Assembly (NCBI RefSeq): GCF_013409045.1
Contig: NZ_JACCBT010000001.1
Location: 3,720,001-3,784,000 of the forward strand
Direction of reading: 5' to 3'
DNA length: 64,000 nucleotides
Source of the DNA: Actinomadura citrea
GTDB lineage: Bacteria; Actinomycetota; Actinomycetes; Streptosporangiales; Streptosporangiaceae
The position numbers and the translations under genes were made by a program. The notes under the pieces were generated by a model, which was not told where the DNA came from, did not search any database, and worked only from the letters and a program-made list of their open reading frames with translations. This document shows positions 52,749-60,972 of this stretch, piece after piece. Within the stretch, counting starts at the first letter, position 1. Each line of letters begins with the position of its first letter.

Positions 52749-53994
52749 CGTCTTCATCGTGTGCAACAACGCCGACGACATGGGCGGCCTCCAGCGGTGG
52801 GCGCACCACATGGCGCGGCTGCTGGCCGGGCGCGGCGACCGCGTCACCCTCGTCGGCATCACGCGGGGGGCGGAGCCCTACCACCACGGCCGCGACGGGT
52901 CCTACGCCGTCGAGGTGCTGCACGGCGAGTGGCGGGCGCCCGTCCTCGCCTGGCGTCCGCGGAAGGCGTTGCGGCGGCTCGATCCGGCGGCGCGGGCCCG
53001 CGACCTGTGGCGGACGGCCGCCCAGCGGCGCGGCGCGGCACGCCTGTCGGAGCTGTTCGCCGCCGCGAGGCCGGGGGCGGTCGTCATCGTGGCGCAGGTG
53101 TGGGCGATGGAGTGGGTGCGGCTCGCCGACACCTCCGGGCTGCGCGTCGTGGGCATGAGCCACGAGTCCTACCAGGCGACCCGCGGGTCGTCGCGGTACC
53201 GGCGGGTCAAGGAGCACTACGCCCTGGCCGACCGGATGCTGGTGCTCACCGCCGAGGACGCCGACGCCTGGGCCAGGGACGGCATGACCAACGTCGCCCA
53301 CATCCCGAACGCGCTGCACATCACGCCCGGCGTGCATCCCACGCTCGACCTGCCCGTCGTCGCCTGCGTCGGCCGCCTGGCCTACGAGAAGGGCGTGGAC
53401 CTGCTGCTGGAGGCGTGGGAGCGCGTCGCCGGACGGCATCCGGGGTGGCGGCTGCACGTCTACGGCAACGGCCCGGACGAGCCGGAACTGCGGGCGCGGG
53501 CGGACGCCGCCGGGCTGTCCGGCTCCGTCGAGTTCCGGGGCGTGGTGTCCGACGTCGAGGAGGCGCTCGTCGAGGCGTCGGTGTTCGCGCTGCCCTCGCG
53601 GGCCGAAGGCTTCCCGATGTCGGTGCTGGAGGCCATGGCCTACGGGCTGCCCACGGTGGCGTTCGACTGCGCGCCGGGCGTCCGGGCCCTGATCGAGGAC
53701 GGGCGGGACGGCCTGCTGGCCGCCCCGGGCGATGTCACCGCCTTCGCCGCCGCGCTCGGCCGGCTCATCGAGGATCCGGAGCTGCGCCGCTCGCTCGGAA
53801 CAGGCGCCCGCGCGTCGGTGCTGCGGTTCAGCCCCGACGCCGTCCTCGCCCGCTGGGACCGGCTGTTCGACCTGCTCCACCGCCGGCTCGCGGCCGACGC
53901 GCCGGCTCCCGCGCCGGCCCGTGCCGGGGCTCCCGTCCCGGGCCGGGTCGCGGCGCGGGAGGCCGAACCCGCCCTGGGGGGTGATTCTTTCTAA
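52732..53994 (+). CDS. GT4-family glycosyltransferase
   Basis: ATG 52732 lies inside the end of the preceding gene behind a strong AGGAGGGGGAG site. The 420-residue enzyme has a GT-B fold: 'NNADDMGGLQRWAHHMARLLAGRG' near the N-terminus and the C-terminal nucleotide-sugar site with 'GRLAYEKGVDLLLEAWERV' and 'PSRAEGFPMSVLEAMAYGLP' (E-x7-E). It probably transfers a sugar to the same wall polymer as the upstream enzyme. Its stop codon lies inside the operator of the next operon. Confidence 0.88.
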   Translation: MAAPRDVFIVCNNADDMGGLQRWAHHMARLLAGRGDRVTLVGITRGAEPYHHGRDGSYAVEVLHGEWRAPVLAWRPRKALRRLDPAARARDLWRTAAQRRGAARLSELFAAARPGAVVIVAQVWAMEWVRLADTSGLRVVGMSHESYQATRGSSRYRRVKEHYALADRMLVLTAEDADAWARDGMTNVAHIPNALHITPGVHPTLDLPVVACVGRLAYEKGVDLLLEAWERVAGRHPGWRLHVYGNGPDEPELRARADAAGLSGSVEFRGVVSDVEEALVEASVFALPSRAEGFPMSVLEAMAYGLPTVAFDCAPGVRALIEDGRDGLLAAPGDVTAFAAALGRLIEDPELRRSLGTGARASVLRFSPDAVLARWDRLFDLLHRRLAADAPAPAPARAGAPVPGRVAAREAEPALGGDSF

Positions 53995-54008
53995 CAACTG
54001 TTTGGTAG
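53991..54008. promoter_or_regulatory. KstR2-like operator
   Basis: CTAACAACTGTTTGGTAG is a near-perfect palindrome ten bases before the fadE30-like start. Its core AACAACTGTTTGGT agrees with the KstR2 consensus AnCAAGnnCTTGnT at every fixed position except the central G/C pair, which is C/T here. It overlaps the TAA stop of the glycosyltransferase gene. A kstR2-like gene lies in the operon it would control. Confidence 0.65.
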
Positions 54009-54018
54009 AGTTCGCGGC

Positions 54019-55257
54019 GTGAAGCAGAACGAGTCCCCCGCGGACCGGGCGTTCCGTGCCGAGGTCCGCGACTGGCTTCAGAGCAACCTGTCGGGCGGGT
54101 TCGCGCACGCCCGCGGGCTCGGCGGCCCCGGCCGCGAGCACGAGGCGTTCGAGGAGCGGCTGGCCTGGGAGCGGCACATGGCCGCCGCCGGCTGGACGTG
54201 CGTCGGCTGGCCCCGCGAGTACGGCGGCCGCGGCGCCACCGTCGAGCAGCAGGTGATCTTCCACGAGGAGTACGCGCTCGCCGACGGGCCCGCCCGGGTC
54301 AACCACATCGGCGAGAACCTGCTCGGGCCCACGATCATCGCGTTCGGCACCGACGAGCAGCGCGCCCGCTTCCTGCCCCCGATCGTGGCGGCCCGGGAGT
54401 TGTGGTGCCAGGGGTACTCCGAGCCGAACGCGGGCTCCGACCTGGCCAATGTGCAGACCCGCGCCGAACTCGCCGGGGACCACTGGCTGGTCGACGGGCA
54501 GAAGGTGTGGACGTCGCTGGCCCTCGAAGCCGACTGGTGCTTCGCCGTGTGCCGCACCGAGCCGGGGTCGTCCCGCCACAAAGGCCTGTCGTACCTGCTG
54601 GTCCCGATGCGCCAGGACGGCGTGGACATCCGGCCCATCGTCCAGCTCACCGGCACCTCCGAGTTCAACGAGGTGTTCTTCGACGGCGCCCGCACCGACG
54701 CGGGCAACATCGTCGGGGCGCCCGGCGAGGGCTGGAGGATCGCGATGGCGACGCTCGGGTTCGAGCGCGGCGTCGCGACGCTCGGCCAGCAGGTGGGATT
54801 CCGCCGCGAGTTCGAGGGCGTCGCCGGTCTCGCCCGGCGCACCGGCGCCATCGACGACCCGCTGCTGCGCGACCGGCTGACCCGGTCCTACATGGGCCTG
54901 GAGATCATGCGGCTGAACGCGGTGCGCACCATGGCGGGCGTCGCAGCGGGCGCGCCCGGCCCCGAGTCGTCCATCTCCAAGCTCGTCTGGGGCACCTGGC
55001 ACCGCGAACTCGGCGAACTGGCCATGGACGTCCTCGGCGCCGCCGGCCTCATCGCCGACGGCGCGCCGGGAACGGGCCCGGACGGCGGGTCCGCGCAGGC
55101 GCAGCCCTACGACCTGAACGACTGGCAGCGGCTCTTCCTGTTCTCCCGCTCCGACACCATCTACGCCGGGTCGAACGAGATCCAGCGCAACGTCATCGCC
55201 GAGCGGGTGCTCGGCCTGCCCCGTGAACCGGCCGCCGACAGGAAGGCACGCGGATGA
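54019..55257 (+). CDS. fadE30: Acyl-CoA dehydrogenase, FadE30-like (steroid C/D-ring catabolism)
   Basis: The 412-residue protein has the ACAD fold ('GWTCVGWPREYGGRGATVEQQ', 'GYSEPNAGSDLANVQTRAEL' for FAD/substrate, 'YAGSNEIQRNVIAERVLGLP' at the end). By family and position it should act on the CoA thioester of the perhydroindanone propionate left from rings C and D of steroids. The order with the SDR, TetR and thiolase genes downstream is that of the Mycobacterium KstR2 regulon. GTG 54019 has no clear ribosome site and lies ten bases after the operator, so a very short leader is likely. The stop overlaps the next start (ATGA). Confidence 0.85.
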   Translation: MKQNESPADRAFRAEVRDWLQSNLSGGFAHARGLGGPGREHEAFEERLAWERHMAAAGWTCVGWPREYGGRGATVEQQVIFHEEYALADGPARVNHIGENLLGPTIIAFGTDEQRARFLPPIVAARELWCQGYSEPNAGSDLANVQTRAELAGDHWLVDGQKVWTSLALEADWCFAVCRTEPGSSRHKGLSYLLVPMRQDGVDIRPIVQLTGTSEFNEVFFDGARTDAGNIVGAPGEGWRIAMATLGFERGVATLGQQVGFRREFEGVAGLARRTGAIDDPLLRDRLTRSYMGLEIMRLNAVRTMAGVAAGAPGPESSISKLVWGTWHRELGELAMDVLGAAGLIADGAPGTGPDGGSAQAQPYDLNDWQRLFLFSRSDTIYAGSNEIQRNVIAERVLGLPREPAADRKARG

Positions 55258-56033
55258 CCCCGCCCCCCTACGTCCCCGGGCACGGCCTGCTCGCCGACCG
55301 CGCCGTCGTGATCACCGCGGCGGCCGGAGCCGGGATCGGCGGCGCCACCGCCCGCCGCTGCCTGGAGGAGGGCGCCCGCGTCCTGGTCTCGGACGCGCAC
55401 GAGCGGCGGCTCGCCGCGACCGCGGCGGAGCTGGAGAAGGAGTTCGGCGCCGACCGGGTCGCCTCGCTGCCCTGCGACGTCACCTCCGAGGAGCAGGTCC
55501 AGGCCCTCTACGGCCGGGCGGTGGAGCGGTTCGGGCGCATCGACGTCGCGGTCAACAACGCCGGCCTCGGCGGGACGGCGGACCTCGTCGACATGACCGA
55601 CGAGCAGTGGGGCCGCGTCCTCGACATCACCCTCACCGGCACGATGCGCTGCACCCGCGCCGCCCTGCGCCTCATGCGGGACCAGGGCTCCGGCGTCGTC
55701 GTCAACAACGCCTCGGTGATCGGCTGGCGGGCCCAGAAGGGCCAGTCGCACTACGCCGCGGCCAAGGCCGGGGTCATGGCGCTCACCCGTTGCTCCGCGC
55801 TGGAGGCCGCCGGCTTCGGCGTCCGGGTCAACGCCGTCTCCCCGTCCCTGGCCATGCACCCGCACCTGGTCAAGGTGACGTCCGAGGAGCTGCTGGAGGA
55901 GCTGACGCGCCGGGAGGCGTTCGGCCGCTACGCCGAGCCGTGGGAGGTGGCCAACGTTATCGTCTTCCTGGCCAGCGACTACTCGTCGTACATGACGGGC
56001 GAGGTCGTCTCCGTCTCCTCCCAGCACGCATAG
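55254..56033 (+). CDS. ipdF: Short-chain dehydrogenase, IpdF-like
   Basis: The 259-residue SDR has 'ITAAAGAGIGGATARRCLEEG' (an AAAGxGIG variant of the cofactor motif), 'VNNAGLGG', Ser in 'VNNASVIGW', and Tyr-x-x-x-Lys in 'SHYAAAKAGV'. In Mycobacterium the gene at this place, ipdF, oxidises the 5-hydroxyl of 5-OH-HIP-CoA. The start ATG 55254 overlaps the fadE30-like stop, so the two are coupled, and kstR2 follows after 26 bases. Confidence 0.85.
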   Translation: MTPPPYVPGHGLLADRAVVITAAAGAGIGGATARRCLEEGARVLVSDAHERRLAATAAELEKEFGADRVASLPCDVTSEEQVQALYGRAVERFGRIDVAVNNAGLGGTADLVDMTDEQWGRVLDITLTGTMRCTRAALRLMRDQGSGVVVNNASVIGWRAQKGQSHYAAAKAGVMALTRCSALEAAGFGVRVNAVSPSLAMHPHLVKVTSEELLEELTRREAFGRYAEPWEVANVIVFLASDYSSYMTGEVVSVSSQHA

Positions 56034-56059
56034 GAACACCGGTACATGAGGAACAGCGC

Positions 56060-56677
56060 ATGAGTCCACGACGGCGCGACGCCGAGGGCACCGCCGTCGC
56101 CCGCGCGGGACGGCGGGCCGAGCTGCTCGCCACGGCCGCCGAGGTGTTCGCCTCCCAGGGCTACTCCGCCACCACCGTCCGGCAGGTGGCCGACGCCGCC
56201 GGGATCCTCGGCGGCAGCCTCTACTACCACTTCGACTCCAAGGAGTCGATGGCCGACGAGATCCTGTCGACGTTCCTGGACGACATGTGGGCCGCCTACG
56301 ACCGCGTCCTGGACGCCGGGCTCAGCGCGCGCGACACCCTGGAGGCCGTCGTCGTCGAGTCGTTCCGCTCGATCGACAAGCACCGTCCCGCCGTCGTCCT
56401 CTACCAGAACGAGTCCAAGCACCTCGCGACCAGCGAGCGGTTCCGCTACCTCCTGGACTCCCAGCGACGGTTCGAGGAGATGTGGCTGTCCCTGCTGGAC
56501 CGCGGCGTCGAGGAGGGCGCCTTCCGCGCCGACCTCGACCGGACCCTCATCTACCGCTTCATCCGCGACACCGTCTGGGTCGCGGCCAACTGGTACCAGC
56601 ACGGCGGGCGGCTGTCCGCCGACGACATCGCCAAGCAGTACCTCGCCATGTTCCTCGAAGGGATCCGGGCGAGCTAG
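56060..56677 (+). CDS. kstR2: TetR-family repressor KstR2
   Basis: The 205-residue protein carries the HTH 'GYSATTVRQVADAAGILGGSLYYHFDSKESM' and a ligand domain with 'VVLYQNESKHLATSERFRYL' and 'LIYRFIRDTVWVAANWY', which follow the mycobacterial KstR2 sequence closely. KstR2 is released by HIP-CoA and controls C/D-ring genes. It lies inside its regulon, with a matching operator at 53,991. Confidence 0.88.
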   Translation: MSPRRRDAEGTAVARAGRRAELLATAAEVFASQGYSATTVRQVADAAGILGGSLYYHFDSKESMADEILSTFLDDMWAAYDRVLDAGLSARDTLEAVVVESFRSIDKHRPAVVLYQNESKHLATSERFRYLLDSQRRFEEMWLSLLDRGVEEGAFRADLDRTLIYRFIRDTVWVAANWYQHGGRLSADDIAKQYLAMFLEGIRAS

Positions 56678-56702
56678 GCCCCCGTACGAAGGAGACACCC
56701 CC

Positions 56703-57860
56703 ATGGCCGAGGCCTACATCGTCGACGCGGTCCGCGCCCCGGTCGGGCGCCGCAACGGCGGGCTCGCCGGTGTGCACCCCGCCGACCTCGGCGCGCACGT
56801 GCTGACCGCCCTCATGGACCGGACGAAGATCGACCCGGGCGCCGTCGAGGACGTCGTCTTCGGCTGCGTCGACACCCTCGGCCCGCAGGCCGGCGACATC
56901 GCCCGCACCTGCTGGCTGGCCGCCGGGCTCCCCGAGGAGGTCCCCGGCGTCACGGTCGACCGGCAGTGCGGCTCCTCCCAGCAGGCCGTGCACTTCGCGG
57001 CGCAGGCCGTCCTGTCCGGGACGTCGGACCTGGTCGTCGCGGGCGGCGTGCAGAACATGTCGCAGATCCCGATCGCCTCGGCGATGACCGCCGCGGCGCC
57101 GCTCGGCTTCACCGAGGGCCCCTTCGCGGGCTCGACGGGCTGGTCGCGCCGCTACGGCGACGCCGAGGTGTCGCAGTTCAACGGCGCCGAGATGATCGCC
57201 CGCGACTGGGACATCTCCCGCGAGGAGATGGAGGCGTTCGCCTACGAGTCGCACCAGCGCGCCATCCGCGCGATCGACGAGGGCCGTTTCGAGCGCGAGA
57301 CCGTCCCCTTCGAGGGCGTCACCGCCGACGAGGGCCCGCGCCGCGACACCACCCTGGAGAAGATGGCGGGCCTGAGGACCCTCGTGGAGGGCGGTCGCCT
57401 CACCGCGGCCGTCTCGTCGCAGATCTCCGACGGCGCCGCCGCGCTTCTCATCGCCTCCGAGCAGGCCGTCAAAGACCACGGCCTCACCCCGCGCGCCCGT
57501 GTCCACCACCTCTCCGCGCGCGGCGAGGACCCCATCCGGATGCTGTCGGCCCCCATTCCCGCCACCGCGCACGCGCTGAAGAAGACCGGGATGACGATCG
57601 GCGACATCGACGCCGTCGAGATCAACGAGGCGTTCGCGTCCGTCGTCCTCGCCTGGCTCAAGGAGACCGGCGCCGACCCGGCGACGACCAACCCCAACGG
57701 CGGCGCCATCGCCCTCGGCCACCCCCTCGGCGCCACCGGAGCCCGCCTGATGACCACCCTCCTGCACGAGCTCGACCGCACCGGCGGCCGCTACGGCCTC
57801 CAGACCATGTGCGAGGGCGGCGGCCAGGCCAACGTCACCATCATCGAGCGGCTGCACTAG
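56703..57860 (+). CDS. fadA6: Thiolase, FadA6-like
   Basis: ATG 56703 follows AAGGAGACACCCCC. The 385-residue product has the three thiolase sites: nucleophile Cys in 'DRQCGSSQQAVHFAAQ', 'INEAFASV' and 'GGAIALGHPLGATGAR', and the second Cys in 'QTMCEGGGQAN'. It fits FadA6, the thiolase of the KstR2 regulon that acts in ring C/D breakdown. It is the last gene of the coupled set. Confidence 0.88.
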   Translation: MAEAYIVDAVRAPVGRRNGGLAGVHPADLGAHVLTALMDRTKIDPGAVEDVVFGCVDTLGPQAGDIARTCWLAAGLPEEVPGVTVDRQCGSSQQAVHFAAQAVLSGTSDLVVAGGVQNMSQIPIASAMTAAAPLGFTEGPFAGSTGWSRRYGDAEVSQFNGAEMIARDWDISREEMEAFAYESHQRAIRAIDEGRFERETVPFEGVTADEGPRRDTTLEKMAGLRTLVEGGRLTAAVSSQISDGAAALLIASEQAVKDHGLTPRARVHHLSARGEDPIRMLSAPIPATAHALKKTGMTIGDIDAVEINEAFASVVLAWLKETGADPATTNPNGGAIALGHPLGATGARLMTTLLHELDRTGGRYGLQTMCEGGGQANVTIIERLH

Positions 57861-57951
57861 CCCAGGGGGCGACCCCCTGGAACCCCCGTCACGAGCCGGG
57901 CGCCCCCTGGTCGTGGCTGATGTTCGGATTCAGTGAGGCTGGGAGTTGGTT

Positions 57952-59118
57952 GTGGAGGTCTTCGAAACGGCGCGGCTCGGGCCGGTGACGCTGCGGAACC
58001 GTGTGATCAAGGCGGCCACGTCCGAGGGGATGACGCCCGACGCGCTGGTGACCGACGACCTGATCGAGTACCACCGGCGCCCGGCCGCCGGGGGAGTGGG
58101 CATGACCACCGTCGCGTACTGCGCGGTCGCGCCCGAGGGGCGGACCGAGCGGCGGCAGATCTGGATGCGGCCGGAGGCCGTCCCCGGGCTGCGGCGCCTC
58201 ACCGACGCCGTGCACGCGGAGGGCGCCGCCGCGTCCGCGCAGCTCGGGCACGCCGGCCCGGTCGCCGACGCCAGTTCCAACAGGGTGCCCGCCGTCTCGG
58301 CCGGCCGGTTCTTCAACCCGCTCGGCATGGCCTTCACCAAGGTGGCCACGGCGGAGGACATCGAGCGCATCACCCGCGCCCACGCCGAGGCGGCCCGGCT
58401 CGCGGTCGAGTCCGGCTTCGACGCCGTCGAGATCCACCTCGGGCACAACTACCTGGCCAGCTCGTTCCTCAGCCCCCGCCTCAACCGCCGCGAGGACGGC
58501 TACGGGGGACCGATCGAGAACCGGGCCAAGGTCGCGCTCGGTATCGCCCGCGCCGTCCGGGACGAGGTCGGCGACCGCATCGCGATCACCGCCAAGCTCA
58601 ACATGCGCGACGGCGTGCGCGGCGGACTGGAGATCGACGACAGCCTCCACGTCGCCCGCGGGCTCCAGGAGGAGGGCACCGTCGACGCGCTGGAGCTGAC
58701 CGCCGGCAGCTCGCTGCTCAACCCGATGTACCTGTTCCGCGGGGAGATGCCCATCCCCGAGTTCGCGGCCAGCTACAAGCTGCCCATGCGGATCGGCCTG
58801 CGGATGTTCGGCAAGCGGTTCCTGCGCGCCTACCCCTACCAGGACACCTATCTGCTGGAGCACGCCCGCAGGTTCCGCGCCGAGCTCGACCTCCCCCTGA
58901 TCCTTCTGGGCGGCATCACCGACCGCGCGACCATGGACACGGCGATGGCGGAGGGTTTCGAGTTCGTCGCCATGGCCCGCGCCCTCCTCCGCGAACCCGA
59001 CCTCGTGAACCGGATCGCCGCCGACCCGTCGACGCCGTCCCTGTGCATCCACTGCAACCGCTGCGTCCCGACGGTCTACCGGGGCACCCACTGCCCGCTC
59101 GTCCCGCAACCGGATTGA
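57952..59118 (+). CDS. NADH:flavin oxidoreductase / old yellow enzyme family
   Basis: The product of about 388 residues has the OYE TIM barrel: 'LGPVTLRNRVIKAATSEGMTP', 'AQLGHAGP', 'FDAVEIHLGHNYLASSFLSPRLNRREDGYGG' with the catalytic-region His/Asn, and a C-terminal 'CIHCNRCV', a Cys cluster that in larger relatives binds a 4Fe-4S centre. It reduces activated C=C bonds, possibly steroid enones given the neighbours. GTG 57952 is chosen as start; TTG two codons earlier is open too. Confidence 0.85.
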   Translation: MEVFETARLGPVTLRNRVIKAATSEGMTPDALVTDDLIEYHRRPAAGGVGMTTVAYCAVAPEGRTERRQIWMRPEAVPGLRRLTDAVHAEGAAASAQLGHAGPVADASSNRVPAVSAGRFFNPLGMAFTKVATAEDIERITRAHAEAARLAVESGFDAVEIHLGHNYLASSFLSPRLNRREDGYGGPIENRAKVALGIARAVRDEVGDRIAITAKLNMRDGVRGGLEIDDSLHVARGLQEEGTVDALELTAGSSLLNPMYLFRGEMPIPEFAASYKLPMRIGLRMFGKRFLRAYPYQDTYLLEHARRFRAELDLPLILLGGITDRATMDTAMAEGFEFVAMARALLREPDLVNRIAADPSTPSLCIHCNRCVPTVYRGTHCPLVPQPD

Positions 59119-59145
59119 CCTGGAGCGCGCTCCAGCTCGTAGCGT
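59115..59145 (+). promoter_or_regulatory. MerR-type promoter with 19-base palindromic spacer
   Basis: TTGACC (59,115) and TAGCGT (59,140) are separated by 19 bases containing the perfect palindrome CTGGAGCGCGCTCCAG (59,120-59,135). This over-long spacer with a central dyad is the hallmark of promoters activated by MerR-family regulators. The ATG of the next gene is only seven bases after the -10 element. Confidence 0.75.
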
Positions 59146-59152
59146 TCGGGGC

Positions 59153-60130
59153 ATGACCACTCCACAGCACACGATCGGATCGGGATTCGGCTTCGAGAGC
59201 ACGGCCCGGGACGTCCTTGAGGGCATCGACCTCTCAGGAAGGCTCGCCGTCGTCACCGGCGGCTACTCGGGGCTCGGGCTGGAGACGACGCGGGCTCTCG
59301 CGGGCGCCGGGGCACAGGTGGTGGTCCCCGCGCGGCGGCCGGAGGCGGCGAAGGAGGCCGTCGGCGGCATCGACGGCGTGGAGGTCGGCGAACTGGACCT
59401 GGCGGACCTGGCGAGCGTGCGCGGGTTCGCGGAGCGGTTCCTCGCGTCCGGGCGCGGCATCGACGTCCTCATCAACAACGCGGCGGTCATGGCCTGCCCG
59501 GAGACGCGCGTCGGGCCCGGCTGGGAGGCGCAGTTCGCCACCAACCACCTCGGCCATTTCGCGCTGGTGAACCGTCTGTGGCCGGCTGTCACGCCGGGAG
59601 CCCGGGTCGTCGCGGTGTCGTCGCGAGGGCACCACTTCTCCCCGATCCGGTGGGACGACGTGCAGTTCGAGCACGGCTATGACAAATGGGAGGCGTACGG
59701 GCAGGCGAAGACGGCCAACGTGCTGTTCGCCGTTCACCTGGACGCGCTCGCCAAGGACGCGGTGCGGGCCTTCTCGCTCCACCCGGGGAGCATCCTGACG
59801 CCCCTCCAGCGCCACATCCCCCTGGAGGAGAAGGTGGCGAACGGCTGGATCGACGAGGACGGGAACGAGATCGGCCAGGGGTTCAAGACGCCGGAACAGG
59901 GCGCGGCGACGGCGGTGTGGGCGGCCACGTCCCCGCGACTGGCCGGCATGGGCGGGGTGTACTGCGAGGACTGCGACGTCGCCGAACAGGTCCCGGACGG
60001 CGGGCCCGAGCGCCGCGGCCGGATCGACGCGCCCTCCAGCGGGGTGCGCTCCTACGCGACCGACCCGGCGCAGGCCCGGCGGCTGTGGGAGCTGTCGGCG
60101 GAGCTGACCGGAGTGAACGCGTTCGCGTAG
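59153..60130 (+). CDS. Short-chain dehydrogenase (retinol-dehydrogenase-like), MerR-controlled
   Basis: The 325-residue SDR has 'VVTGGYSGLGLETTRALAGAG' (T-G-x3-G-x-G), 'LINNAAVMACPE', Ser in 'AVSSRGHHF', and Tyr-x-x-x-Lys in 'EAYGQAKTANV'. Its ATG is seven bases downstream of a MerR-type -10 hexamer, so the mRNA probably has no leader. Relatives under such promoters are often induced by toxic organic compounds. No MerR gene is in the window. Confidence 0.88.
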   Translation: MTTPQHTIGSGFGFESTARDVLEGIDLSGRLAVVTGGYSGLGLETTRALAGAGAQVVVPARRPEAAKEAVGGIDGVEVGELDLADLASVRGFAERFLASGRGIDVLINNAAVMACPETRVGPGWEAQFATNHLGHFALVNRLWPAVTPGARVVAVSSRGHHFSPIRWDDVQFEHGYDKWEAYGQAKTANVLFAVHLDALAKDAVRAFSLHPGSILTPLQRHIPLEEKVANGWIDEDGNEIGQGFKTPEQGAATAVWAATSPRLAGMGGVYCEDCDVAEQVPDGGPERRGRIDAPSSGVRSYATDPAQARRLWELSAELTGVNAFA

Positions 60131-60149
60131 CGCCTGCGACGATGGGGCC

Positions 60150-60956
60150 GTGATCGACATTGCGGGGTGGGCCCCGGAACCGCAGGAGACGACCGAGGCC
60201 GTCGGCGCCGGGCCGTCGGCGGCGCTGGCCGGGATGCTCGACGTCGAGCCGCCGGGGGACGATCTGCCGCCCCTCTGGCATTGGCTGCACTTCCTGGACC
60301 GGCCCGCGCAGCGTGAGCTGGGGCCAGACGGTCATCCGCGCGAGGGACCGTTCCTTCCGCCGATTCCCGAGCGGCGCCGCATGTTCGCCGGCGGGCGGTT
60401 CCGGATCCACGAGCCCCTGCGTGTCGGGGACGCCGTCACGCGTCGGACGGAACTCGCCTCCACCGCGGTGAAGCAGGGGCGCAGCGGGGAGATGCTGTTC
60501 GTGACCGTCCGGCACACCTTCGTGCGGGGCCGCGCCGAGATCGCGGTCGAGGAGCAGGACCTCGTGTACCGCAGCGGCGGCACGGCGTCCCGCCCGGAGC
60601 GGACGGCGTTCGAGGCACCGGACGTGGACGCGCCGTGGACGCTGAAGACGGCCGCGGATCCGGTCATGCTGTTCCGGTTCAGCGCCCTCACCTACAACGC
60701 CCACCGCATCCACTACGACGAGGAGTACGCGACCGGGGCGGAGGGGCACGCCGGGCTCGTCGTCCATGGGCCGCTGCTCGCGATCCTCTGCCTCGAACTG
60801 CCGCGCCGGGCGGGCCTGAAGGTGCGCGAACTCTCGTTCCGCGCCCGCAGACCCGTCTACGCGCGGCAGCCGTTCGTGGCGGCCGGGTCCCCGGACGGCA
60901 CCCTCTCGATCCACGCCCCGGGCGACGTCACGGCGATGACCGCCACCTTCGCGTAG
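60150..60956 (+). CDS. MaoC/FAS1-like hydratase-dehydratase
   Basis: GTG 60150 gives 268 residues forming a double hot-dog protein: an N-terminal FAS1-like half with 'MFAGGRFRIHEPLRVGDAV' and a C-terminal half with 'FRFSALTYNAHRIHYDEEYA' and 'LVVHGPLLAILCLE', containing the hydratase Asp/His pair region. Relatives hydrate mesaconyl- or other enoyl-CoA esters. It starts 19 bases after the SDR stop on the same strand, so the two may be co-transcribed. Confidence 0.8.
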   Translation: MIDIAGWAPEPQETTEAVGAGPSAALAGMLDVEPPGDDLPPLWHWLHFLDRPAQRELGPDGHPREGPFLPPIPERRRMFAGGRFRIHEPLRVGDAVTRRTELASTAVKQGRSGEMLFVTVRHTFVRGRAEIAVEEQDLVYRSGGTASRPERTAFEAPDVDAPWTLKTAADPVMLFRFSALTYNAHRIHYDEEYATGAEGHAGLVVHGPLLAILCLELPRRAGLKVRELSFRARRPVYARQPFVAAGSPDGTLSIHAPGDVTAMTATFA

Positions 60957-60972
60957 CCGCCGGCGATCTCGC

